Assembly (NCBI GenBank): GCA_027257055.1
Contig: JAPVLO010000044.1
Coordinates: 558,001-622,000, forward strand
DNA from: Cephalopachus bancanus
Taxonomy: Eukaryota > Chordata > Mammalia > Primates > Tarsiidae
Direction: 5' to 3'
DNA length: 64,000 nt
In this document: positions 37,486-47,514 of the stretch, one piece after another
Layout of the letters: the number at the start of each line of letters is the position of its first letter
Position numbering within the stretch: the stretch's first letter is position 1
Position numbers and translations under genes: made by a program
Notes under the pieces: generated by a model
What the model saw: only the letters and a program-made list of their open reading frames with translations
Database searches by the model: none
Told to the model about the DNA's origin: nothing

Positions 37486-39519
37486 CTTATTTGGCTTAAG
37501 TACTTAATTCTGCAGGTAGCTGTAAATGGGAAAATAAAATGCTGTTCAGATTTAAAATGACAGGACAGGAGTATGTGCAGGGGACTGATAAAATATCTTG
37601 AATAGAACTGACCTTTCATGTAGCTGAAAGTTACTGGGGGATTCATCCTCATAATTACCATATAGATTATTTTTATTTCTTTCCTGCAATGAAACATTTC
37701 AGAGAGCAGTAGTGCTGATTGAATGAAAATTGAACTTGTTAACATTCTTTTCAGCTTAGCCTGTTGTACATAACAGAAGGTTAGCTTTGATGAATTTCAA
37801 AATTCTCTTTGATATCTAAGAAACAGACAGTAAAATAATTGTCTCTAGTCTCATATTTTGTATGCCCCCAAAAGAGAATTTATAAAACACACTGATAATT
37901 CATATACTTTTTCTTCATACATTATATTTCCGCGTTTAGAAGACCAACATTTTCTGTTTGATATTGCCTTGGATTTAATTGTGATAGCACATATGTATAG
38001 GAAATGCTACACTGGTGCTCTAGCAATATCAAATGTAGTATTAGAAAATTGAAAAAGATGGAAGTAAGGGAAGAATATTTGAGAATGGTAGTATCTGTTA
38101 AGGAAAGAGAAAAAAAGAGAAAAAAGTCCTATAGGAGGCAGGCAGAGAAGAAAATTATGAGCTTTTAAAATATTCATAAGACTCTTAAGTCATAATCCAG
38201 CAGATATCATTTTTGATCACACAAATGGCAATTTATCAAAAGAATACATCTAAAATTACCAGGCTTATTTTAGAAGATTTTATACCATCATTTGGCATGG
38301 CTCTAATTTTGAATTTTTATTTATATTTGTTTTAAAAAATGACTTTTGTGCTTTTTTTATACTTAGAAAAATCTTACATTAAGAGAAATAGCAGACTTTC
38401 AATTAATACATTGTTTTCAGCAATGTTGCTTAATGTGTTACAGATAAAACAGTTATTTCATGGGTCATTAATGTGTTTAATGCGTGGAACGTTCTATTAA
38501 AACAAGCCCTTATTATTGTTATGAACGTGTTCATTGCCATTGTCAGTAGAGGCTGCGGAGCTAAATTCCACAGGATGATGACTATTTAGTCATGGGGGGA
38601 CCAACAATTTCTCAAATTGTATGATCACTTCAGTAATGTTTATTTTTGGTCATGTTATAGTAAAAAAGTATTTTTACTGTAAGTTAGCAATAGAAAAGGC
38701 ACAACTTACAAAAACAAAAAAATACACTTTGGATAGAATAGGAGTTATCTCTACAAAGACTAAATTATAAAATTGAAATCATATTAACCTGCAGCAAATA
38801 TTTACTGAGTACCTACTAAGTACTACATCATGTTTTTAATCATTAGAGACTGATTATGCTATTTGTGAAATTATTTTCTTGATTACCAGTGTCTCTTCCA
38901 TGTAATACAAATATTCAGTTCGATTACTGTTTCAAAGATGCTTATTGTCAAAACTTTAATTTAGCTGCTACTATACCATGACAATTATCTACGAAAAATG
39001 CCCAGACCTGACATTTTTATGAACTGCTTTTCTTGTAGAGCCAAATAGCCTTGTGCCTACAGAGCTTAAATTAAATATTCTTTATTTTTGGCCTGTAAAT
39101 ACTACTGACCCTGAACCAGATAGATGTTGTCTTTAGGATTGAGTCAACTTTAGGGTCATCTACCCATAAAATAGGATGCTGTCCCAAACTTCTACTCAAC
39201 CCAATTAGCTTTTGTGCAGTGTGTTACATGACTACTTGTTTGATTTATAACATTTAAGGGAAAGTGTTATAAGAAAGTTGGCTGTAGTTTATTTTACTAT
39301 CTCTTCTTTTAAACATGTATCATCTATGGTTGAGTATTGCAGTACTTAGCAGTACTTCAGAAATAATAAAGTCACCATTTTACATCACTTAGATTTCTGA
39401 ATAAAACTGACATGATGCCTAAATATATTTTTGGAGAGGTGAATACCCCTGTTTTATTTTACCCCTATTCCTTTTACTCACAGCACTTGAAATCCTTTAC
39501 AATGTTTTCCTTTGCTTGT

Positions 39520-39685
39520 TTACTAGTTGTCCCCTCTCTACCAGAATAGAAGTTCTTGGAAGGCAACAGTCTCGCCTGCTGTGTTTGCTGTCTTCTTTGG
39601 GAGCGGAACAGTGACTGGGCTGTGATATACTAGACTCTCAATAAATATTTTATCTGTTCAATATATGAAGGAATGAAAGGACAAT
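39520..39685 (+). repeat. L2 3' end
   Basis: 'ctaccagaatagaagttcttggaaggcaacagtctcgcctg...gagcggaacagtgactgggctgtgatatactagactctcaataaatattttatc' is the L2 3' terminal block (agaatgtaagctccatgagggcagg...gtaggcgctcaataaatatttgttgaatgaatg). Confidence 0.65.
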
Positions 39686-40604
39686 GAAACCATATTTACT
39701 TATTAAAAGCATACCTTGACTGCTAAATCAAAATGAAGGGAGGGGGCTTAGAGTATCAACAACTGTACAAGTGGAATTCCTCTTTAACATTTTAATATAG
39801 GACTAAATAAAATAAGCAGGGGCCTGACTCCTTGGTAAAGCAAAAGTCGTTACAGGGTACATGCCATTAAGTGTTTGATAATAAACTCTTGGAAATTTTA
39901 TTTTGCTAAGAAACTATTAATTAACTTTAGGGAAGACTTTTTTTTTTTTTACAAAACATTCATGTGTAGGTATTATGCTGATTATAACTCTGAGAGTAGT
40001 TATTAAGTAAAAGTCATCTATTTAAGTGCAGATATTTTGATGCACATAAAGTTGGTAGTACAGAGGTCTGTAATTATCATTGGTGTGCATTTGGGATAAT
40101 TATATTTGTTTTAGGATCTATTAGGGTTATAAACATAGTAGCTATGCATAACTATTTCATTGTTGTTAACTTGAAAACAAAATGTTAGCATTGTTATAAG
40201 ACATAACTAAATAACTGAACTTAAAACTACTGGACTGCATTTCATATTTGTAGTGACTTGGAGATTTATTAACATGAAGTAATTTTATTACTGATAATTA
40301 TTTAATTGCTTCATTTCTCAAGAAATATTGATTAAAACACTGGCACAGTGAAAATACATTTAGTCACATTCTCTAATATATTTGGATTATTTGCTTCTTA
40401 ATTGGATGTTATCCTCTATTATGAAAACCTAATATTGGATCATTACAAAGAATATTTATTTGCAAGTATAGATAGAAGGTGCACTAAGCACATCTACATA
40501 TTGGATTTAAAAAATTACTTTATGATGAAATCAACCAAGGTGGACATGAACCCCACTATAATGAGTAAAAATAGGTAGAATAGAATAATAATGTGTGATA
40601 TTTA

Positions 40605-40761
40605 AAATAAAAAATCAGGCCAAGTGTGGTGGGTCGTTAATATAATCCCAGCACTTTTAGGAGGGCAAGGATTTTTTGAGCCCAGGAATTCGAGACCAGC
40701 CTTGGCAACATAGCAAGACCCCATCTCTACAGAAGATTTGAAAACATAAAATAAAAAGTCA
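40605..40761 (+). mobile_element. Alu left monomer (FLAM-like), sense
   Basis: The body 40619-40746 runs 'gccaagtgtggtgggtcg...cccagcacttttaggagggcaagg...gagcccaggaattcgagaccagcc...caacatagcaagaccccatctctacag', which is only the left Alu monomer, followed by an A-rich tail. The flanks AAAATAAAAAATCA (40605-40618) and AAAATAAAAAGTCA (about 40748-40761) look like target-site duplications. Confidence 0.8.
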
Positions 40762-41230
40762 ATTTGAAAACTTATATCTTTCATTTGCAGAAGAAACAAC
40801 AAAAAAGCAGGACTAGATAGAGTATATGTAACTGTGTCCTATTAAGTATGCAGAACAAAGACAAATGCTGAGCTGCTCTAGGCCTGATAGAATGAGTGAA
40901 AAAGGATTTAAATTTGTGGAGAAGTTAGAGTTTTCTTGGCTAAGAAGAGCAAACTTTATCACTTTTTTCTCCCAATCCCTACCCACCAAGACATTCATAT
41001 CTTTATATGAAATATGAACATGGTTATATAATATAATAGTTTACACAGTGAAGACGTTTTTCACTTTTCAATTCTCTTTCAATCTTGATTAAGTTGGGAG
41101 AAAGTCTCAGCTTGGAGCTAATAAGTTTTTCACACCTCTCTTGTCCTTCTTAAGGAAAAGAAAGCAAACCTCAGGCCCAGAGCCTTAGGCTGGACCCAGA
41201 ATTTACACTGACTGATCACCATATTATTTT

Positions 41231-41422
41231 CTTTTTTTGAGTTGGAGTCTCACTCTGTCACCCAGACTGGAGTGCAGTGGCCGCTCCCGGCCACTGCAGC
41301 CTCGACCTGCTGGGCTCCGGCGATCCTTCCACCTCAGCCTTCCAAATAGCCGGAATTACAGGCATGCGCTACCACGCCCGGCTGATTTGTTTATTTATTT
41401 ATTGTAGAGATGAGGTCTCACT
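41231..41422 (-). mobile_element. 5'-truncated Alu (right monomer plus linker), antisense
   Basis: The T-rich start at 41231 is followed by the reverse complement of the right monomer and the middle A-rich linker, expanded here to TTTATTTATTTATTG. It breaks off at 'gatgaggtctcactg', so the left monomer is absent. It carries 'ccgctcccggccactgcagcctcgacctgctgggctccggcgatcc' in the region where AluJ has 'ccgggctcaagcgatcc'. The copy at 52.9 kb shares these changes. Confidence 0.85.
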
Positions 41423-41627
41423 GCTTGGTATTTATTTGGCATTCCAATGGTCATAAGTGACTCTAGTTTTTCATTTATGCTAGTGATCTAAAGTTTCCTT
41501 TTTTAAAACTATTCAGATCCTAACAGTTCACTCAAATGATTAATGTTAAGTAATAGACTGGGTTACAAGCAATTTAAGAAAATGAAGGACTGCTACCAGA
41601 GTATCCATTCATTGTTTTCCTGATTTT

Positions 41628-41890
41628 TTTCTTAAGAGAGACAAAGAGGCTTTTTATTCAGATGGAAAGGGAAGCAAGCCTTAACTGAGCACTCCTCTAC
41701 CCCACCAAGATACACACAAACCACGAGGCTTTGCTGAATCCCATGAATGAATCATACTCACAAACCAGTAGATAGAAGCCAATGCTATTCCTATTAGTGA
41801 GAGCGTCTTACGAAGTCCATGGCCTGCCCATTCAGAATGACCTTCTGTGACTGCAAAAATTAATCCTTTGATACTCTTCAAAACATTGAT
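41628..41890 (-). other. Possible retrocopied transcript end, unidentified
   Basis: Read on the minus strand, an open frame (41681-41881, 66 codons, with a hydrophobic stretch L-S-L-I-G-I-A-L-A-S-I-Y-W-F-V) is followed by a stop. About 25-30 bases later an AATAAA motif is followed by an A-rich tail (complement of the T-rich 41624-41631). This is the layout of a processed mRNA 3' end. I could not identify a parent gene and no clear target duplication was found, so chance is possible. Confidence 0.25.
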
Positions 41891-42129
41891 TGAGATGTTA
41901 GGCTATATGTGTATACTTAAACTAAGCAGAAATGTCCCCAGTTGATTTAGATGGGTTGCCCATGAGATATGTTCAGTTAATATTTATTGAAATGAATAGC
42001 CCCACTAAATAGACACTATGCTTTAAAGTTTCAGTGGCAGCCTTCTGCACTGTGAACATAATAAAGACTTCCTAAAACAGACAATAAACCTTGTCACTCT
42101 ATGGCCATGACTTGCTCTTCCAGCCTCTA

Positions 42130-42600
42130 AGCCAACCTTGCTTTTTTCCTGGCCCAGAAACACTGGCCTCTCATTTTCTTATCCATGGTGTGCTTGCTCA
42201 CGCCTAGGCTTTGGCATGTGTTCATCTCTGCCTGGGATGCCCTGTCCTCTTTTCTGTCTTGGTTAATCTCTGCTTCTCTTTTCACATCAGCTTAGTGGGT
42301 CACCTCCTCAGGGAAGCATTCTATGGTTCTCACTTTGCACAATCTGGTCCATTCCCATCTCTCCAATCCTCTTGCATTTCTTCACATTGCCTGTCTTGCT
42401 CTCAGTTTCCTGCCTCCTTTCCATTTCTCAGCCATGCCAAGCTCTCTCTCACTTCTTTGTGCATGCCATTCCCTCTGCCAGAACATGCTTTGCCCCTCAT
42501 TTCATGGTTGGCTTCTCCTCATCCTTCAGTATCAGCTGAAATGTCATCTTCCCTGAAAGAACTTTCCTACTCTGAGAGTCTCCTTAATCAAATGTAGCTC
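42130..42600 (+). repeat. L2 fragment
   Basis: 'tggcccagaaacactggcctctcattttc', 'ggctttggcatgtgttcatctctgcctgggatgccctgtcc', 'ggtcacctcctcagggaagcattc' follow the L2 ORF2 C-terminal order. The 128-codon open frame at 42211-42597 lies inside and is LINE-derived, not a gene. Confidence 0.65.
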
Positions 42601-42790
42601 TTCTCATGCCCTCCTCCCCCCAATAACTTTTTTTTGGGGTATAACTTATTTATTTTCTTTATAATACATATCACAATTTGAATCCTGTTTATAAATATGC
42701 TTTCTATTTTTAGGGACAGAACATAGAATTTTTGGACATTCACCACCACTATCGCCCACAAGGAGATGATTTTCATGACATTTGTCTAAT

Positions 42791-43006
42791 ACAACAGTTT
42801 TCAAACAATGGAGATTTTGACATTTGTCAATGTCTGAAGACATTTTGATTGTCACAACTTGGTAGGGGAGGGGAGACTATTGGTATCTAGTGGGTAGTAG
42901 CTAGAGATATTGCTAAATATTCTGTAATGCACCAGATGCCCCTCCCCCCAAAATAATTATCCAAACCAAAATGTCAATACAGCTGAAGTTGAGAAACTCT
43001 TGTTTA
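42791..43006 (+). mobile_element. MER5A (hAT-Charlie), sense
   Basis: 'cagttttcaaacaatggagattttg', 'gtctgaagacattttgattgtcacaacttgg', 'ggtatctagtgggtag', 'aaataattatccaaaccaaaatgtcaatacagctgaagttgagaaactct' follow the MER5A consensus from end to end. Confidence 0.85.
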
Positions 43007-45269
43007 ATATCCTCAATTAGAGGACAAAGTGAGACGAGGAACAAAGAATACGTTTTTCCCAAATGCTGAAAAAATTTAGGTAATGATACAAGTGAACACT
43101 GTATATTTAAAGTATAATTGTGAAAGGAGTTGAAAGAACTACCACTGTTCAATTCTTATTGTTGAATATGATAGTGGCAATCTCTTATAACTCACTGTTT
43201 TGCCTTTAAGTGATCATTGATAAACCTCTCAAGACTTAATTTTAGTAAGTAAGAAGTAATATTTATAAAAACACAGTGTTTCCTTGGGCTACATTTATGA
43301 TTATTTATTTTCTTATTGTGTCATTACTACTGGGAAAAATTGTGAGCTATTTTGGAAAAGTATATATAAATTATTTTGGCCTACACTTTGTTATAGTGAA
43401 TTTGCTAGTCCATTCTAAATTTTATTTAGAGTAATGTTTAAAAGAACTATGTGGTAATTTTCCAGTTTGTCCTGACACACAGTAGGTGCTCAATAAATAT
43501 TTTTAAACTGAGCTGACATCTTTCTAAGTGGAAATTCTAAGATTAAAGAAAATATCTTTTAGAGGCTACTTTGTTTATGGAAAATGACTAGAGAGAGCTG
43601 TTAAGGATCATCAAGTCCCCCAAGGCAGTTATTAATAATTGGTGGCCCTAAAGAAGTTTGAATTTCCAAAGAGACACTTTACCCATTAATCTTCTTATAC
43701 TATAATCCTCACTCACAGGAAGTTATTATTGGATAACTGTGGACCATGGTAAATGCTAGCACATTTTGATGTGTCAATCATGTAGGTCAAAGGTTATTTA
43801 AAAATACACTAGAGGTTCTTGGTGTCTTGATTTTTAGGAGATGAGAAAGATGGGGCTGGTATCTTTTGGGATCTGAATATTGTGTGTATGACTCTTAAGC
43901 TTTGGCAAGGCCTTGGCCCCCAACAATAATATTCTTTAGAAATTGTTTTCCTACTACCTCCACTGCAGAAGAACTCTATTTTTATAGGGAAATGTTATGA
44001 AGTATCTCAATTTAGAAAATAAATGGAAATGGAGTTGATTTTGTTAAAGGGGGGTGAATGGTGGTGGAGCGTTCAGAACCAGATTCACCTCTCTTTCTGC
44101 CTGTGTGCATATCAACCATTGAGGCACCATGGCGTCCTATAGCAGTGTTTCCATCAAGCAATCACTAGCTAGCTTATTGTGCTCTAGTTAATCATTCTTA
44201 TCTGTCTAAGAATGGGAATAGTAATAGTATGTAATTCGGAAAGAAATTTAGGGGATTAAATTAGAAAATGCATGTTAAGCTGAGCACAAATCCTGGCACA
44301 CAGTAAACACACATACCTTTGCAATACAATGAACCTTGGCTGTCAATCAATAGGAGCTCTTCAGCAACCAGATCCATAATAAAGGCATAAGTTGCAGGTG
44401 GAATTCAGGAAGCGTTTCTTGGCTTTCTGTTTGCCTGTGAGAGCCATCTGAAATGCTATAGATGTGGGATGAGTCTATCAAGCATCTATATGGCGGATTT
44501 CCACAGACAATGAAGCAACGAGAGCAAAGTAACTCATCTGTTAATGAGAAAACTGTACCAATCAGATTATCACATTTCATGGCCATGCCAGTTAACTAAT
44601 TTATAATTTTGACTAATTTATTATGCAGTCAGAATTAAAGTACTTAATTTAAATGTTCCCTGGAAATTACTTGTACATCTAGTTTTAAATAAGATTGAAA
44701 AGACTTCTAAAAGGCATTCTGAAAGACATATATGGAGAGTAAAATTAAGAATAAGATAGCTTAATGACTACTAGTTAAGGTAGTAACTAGTGGAAGTGAT
44801 GAAAGTGGACAATGGTTAAACTTAAAGAGAACATGGAAGAGTGGACAGACAGCTCAAATTTTCTAGGAGAAATGAGTAAACGGTGTGGTAGAATGCCAAC
44901 AAGAAAAATTTAGAATCAACTAGTAGCCTAAAATCCATACAACTCTGCAGAAGGACACTTGCCAATAGAATGTCATATTTTAGGAATGATGGAAGAGAAC
45001 ATAGCCAATGAGACAAGGAAGTGTGGTACCTTTCTGATACATGTGACACTTTTTCTACAGGATTCCACAGTAATTTAATAATTCAGAAATTATTAAGAAA
45101 TGGGAAGTTTATATATTTAATAATAATATTGTTATCTTCTTTTTTGTTTTTCCTGACCAAAATGTTAGTTTTTGTTTATTTTTGTTTTGTATTTTTGTCA
45201 CAGTTTGTCAAAACAGCATACGTGTATACATAGAAAGAGTAAAGACTCCTCTACACATCCCTACAATTC

Positions 45270-45720
45270 TACTCCTTTTAATGTCACTATTGTTAACAAT
45301 TTGGATATACTTATTTTTTTAACAAAATGGGACTGTACTATGTAATTATTTTGTAACTTGCTTCCATATACTATATCTTAGCTATCACTCTAGGTCAGTG
45401 GTTCTAAACTGGGAATGATTTTGCCTTTAGGGGCAAAGCCTAGAGACATTTTTCATTGTCATGACTGATAGGGGGAGGGAGGATGCTTTCAGCATCTACT
45501 GGGTCGAGATTGGGGATGTTGCTAAGACCTCCAATGCACCGCAGCAAGCCCCCACAATAAAAATTATCTGATCCAAAATGTCAGTCGAGCTGAGATTGAG
45601 GGACCCTGTTTTAGGTCAGTGCACATAAAAGCTCATTATTTTTAAAAGCTTCATAATACTGTGTAGTATGGGTAAACCTTAATTTATTCAACTAATTTTC
45701 TTTGGTATGACTTATTTAGT
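45270..45720 (-). repeat. Old L1-like segment interrupted by MER5A
   Basis: The left half (45270-45395: 'aaaatgggactgtactatg...gtaacttgcttccatatac') and right half (45612-45720: 'aaaagcttcataatactgtgtagtatgggtaaaccttaatttattcaact') resemble consecutive parts of an antisense L1-type 3' UTR block. A MER5A element separates them. Confidence 0.45.
45393..45612 (+). mobile_element. MER5A (hAT-Charlie), sense, nested
   Basis: The element runs from CAGTGGTTCTAAACTGGG to GAGGGACCCTG with all MER5A blocks present. The flanking 8-mers CTCTAGGT and TTTTAGGT fit the 8-bp hAT target duplication with two changes. It sits inside an older L1-like segment. Confidence 0.85.
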
Positions 45721-46767
45721 GACATTTATATATTTAATATTAAGAAACCAAAGGCTCCAATTTAGTTATTTACAATTTATTCTGCTTCTTTAAAGAACAA
45801 AAAATAAGCCTTATCAGAAGGACTCAAAAAAGGAACAGTTAAGAATTCATAAGCTTGTGTATAAAATTAGATTCTGGGTCACTGTGAGTCAAGAGAATTT
45901 GGTTTCAGTAAAATCACAGACTTACTCTAAATGACATGTCTTAAAGTAAGTCATTTGAAAAGCATGTCTTCATTTTTTGATTCTTTGGAATTAAAAAAAA
46001 AATAGAAAGAAGCAACAACTTTAAAGACTTCTTGCACGACTACCAAAAGCAGAGGCTACATTTGAAGTAACTGCAATAACTTTCAGAGAGAGCTATTTCT
46101 GATAATCTCTACTATATCTTTATATATATTTTAAAAATCCATTAGTATATTAGTCATGATGATTGAACAAAAGAAAACAAAGTAGGTTTAAGTGAAAAAA
46201 GTGATATCCAATCCAAAAGATGTTGAATGACTTCCAGATGCCTTTGACAATGTAATTCAGAATTGGAATGACCCTCTGGTTAACCGCAGAGGATTTTATA
46301 GAAAGGGTGTCCTAAAGCAAACAGATGTTTGCTCTGTGAAACCCAAGCTCTATGCTTCCAAGCCCATCCTCTCTGCATGTCCCATGCATTTCTGGAAGGA
46401 TAAAATAAATAACTCATTCTCCTTTTTCTCAAAGAGCTGGATAATGGGTAATGGAACCAAAAGCTATGCGTGTAAGGATAGCAAGCAAACCCATGCCTGA
46501 GCCGAATGGGTTGGGTTTCTGCCTCAAGCCTTTCCCTGCCACCAGCTTCCTCGATAACAAGCAGAAGTTGAAAGTTTATCTTTTCCTTCTCTCCCTCTCC
46601 TTTTTCCTTTCCTTTTTTTTCTTTTTATAGTCATCCAATGACAGTTCTCAGTAAAATAGTCTAGACTAGATATTTGGCTTTTGTGCTTCTGACCTTTCAA
46701 CTTTTTGGCTTATATTGAATAAATGAATAGAGACCATCATGCTGCAGTAGGGCAGACCTAGCAAAAT

Positions 46768-47156
46768 TGCAACAGGTGTAAACGCCTCAAAGTCAGAAAT
46801 CCCACCCAGGCTGAACAGTACCGCAGGGCCAGGGCCGCAGTGCCTCGGTTGGCCGGGAATAGCCTGTGGCCCACCTCCCCTGCCCCACGGCAGGGCGCTC
46901 TCTTGCCACGCCGGACCGGGACCGGGGTCTGGTGCAGGGAGCTCTTAGCCCCCAGACACTGGGCACAGCTGGAATGGCGGCCGCCCCCTCGCCAGTCACG
47001 CACCTCACGTGTGTGGGGAACCTGGTACTAACCCTTCCTAGACGACCTGCTTCTGGGTTGGGGTTTCTTCCAGAGCAGAGCAGCTCCCTTGCTGTGATCT
47101 ATTGAAAGTCGACCCTTGACACAAGGGTTTGTTTAAAAAAAAAAAATGCAACAGGT
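46768..47156 (+). pseudogene. 28S rRNA 3'-end retrocopy (LSU-rRNA retropseudogene)
   Basis: The body 46778-47134 follows the 3' end of mammalian 28S rRNA in sense: 'acgcctc.aagtcagaa', 'tcggttggcc', 'cgggaccggggtc', 'ggcggccgccccctcgcc', 'gtcacgcacc', 'gacgacctgcttctgggt', 'agagcagctccc', 'tgatctattgaaagtc', ending 'acaagggtttg'. An A12 run (47135-47146) follows. The insert is flanked by perfect 10-bp duplications TGCAACAGGT (46768-46777 and 47147-47156). Tail plus duplication means LINE-mediated retrotransposition, not a ribosomal array. Many former CpGs read TG or CA, as expected for a methylated, ageing copy. The variable expansion segment is shortened relative to the human gene. It ends 89 bp before exon 4. 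Open frames in either strand here (46758-47105) are not genes. Confidence 0.93.
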
Positions 47157-47245
47157 CAAACCTATCTTAGGAGTTGTTAACATTATAAGTTCATTGATAT
47201 ATGGGAAAACTGAAATCCTTTCCCCCCTTGCTGTTGCCTTTCTAG

Positions 47246-47514
47246 GATCAGAACCACACACAAGTTTCACAATACCGTCAGGATCCCTCTTGATCATGAG
47301 ATCCATCGTCCACATGACCGATGCTGCTCGCTCTGGGATCATGCCTCCTGCCCAGCTCACCACTATCAACCAGTCTCAGCTCAGTGCTCAGTTGGGGTTG
47401 AATTTGGGAGGTGCTAGTATGCCTCACACATCTCCTTCACCTCCAGCAAGCAAATCAGCCACTCCCTCCCCTTCCAGCTCCATCAACGAAGAGGATGCTG
47501 ATGAAGCCAACAGA
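47246..47514 (+). CDS. TOX3: TOX3 exon 4, with a 1-nt frameshift
   Basis: The acceptor TTGCCTTTCTAG precedes GAT at 47246; the donor is AGA|GTAAGT (47515). The exon encodes [15 protein letters not shown], then should continue [20 protein letters not shown] to E-E-D-A-D-E-A-N-R: a Ser/Pro/Gln-rich linker between the N-terminal domain and the HMG box. The second part is in a frame one base off: the exon is 269 nt, not the 270 nt (90 codons) of the family. One base is missing near 47285-47292 and TGA appears at 47291-47293. Everything after this point keeps the TOX3 frame through exons 5-7, so a single-base assembly error is likelier than an old null allele. Confidence 0.93.

Larger units (their letters stand above)
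34260..47245 (+). other. TOX3: TOX3 intron 3
   Basis: A 13-kb GT-AG intron. 34300-39500 is AT-rich and nearly repeat-free apart from an 18-T run at 37468-37485. From 39.5 kb repeats increase: L2, an Alu monomer, a truncated Alu, two MER5A copies and the 28S rRNA retrocopy just before exon 4, each listed separately. 43010-45270 and 45730-46770 hold no feature I can assign. The block at 44340-44600 is repeat-free and might be conserved. Confidence 0.9.

Noticed and set aside
42211..42597. 128-codon open frame rich in Ser, Leu and Phe
   Set aside because: It lies in an L2 fragment; similar text recurs at 19.4 kb and 21.2 kb.
44347..44586. 79-codon minus-strand open frame in intron 3
   Set aside because: The region is non-repetitive and might be conserved, but the frame has no recognisable domain and no splice or promoter context. 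Not supported as a gene.
46758..47105. Overlapping open frames on both strands in a GC-rich island
   Set aside because: They fall within the 28S rRNA retrocopy; GC richness lengthens open frames by chance and the same DNA is explained by rRNA similarity.
47146..47245. An upstream ATG giving a longer open frame into exon 4
   Set aside because: This frame runs through the intron 3 acceptor and joins the coding part only because of the one-base shift in exon 4. The real exon starts at the CTAG acceptor (47246).
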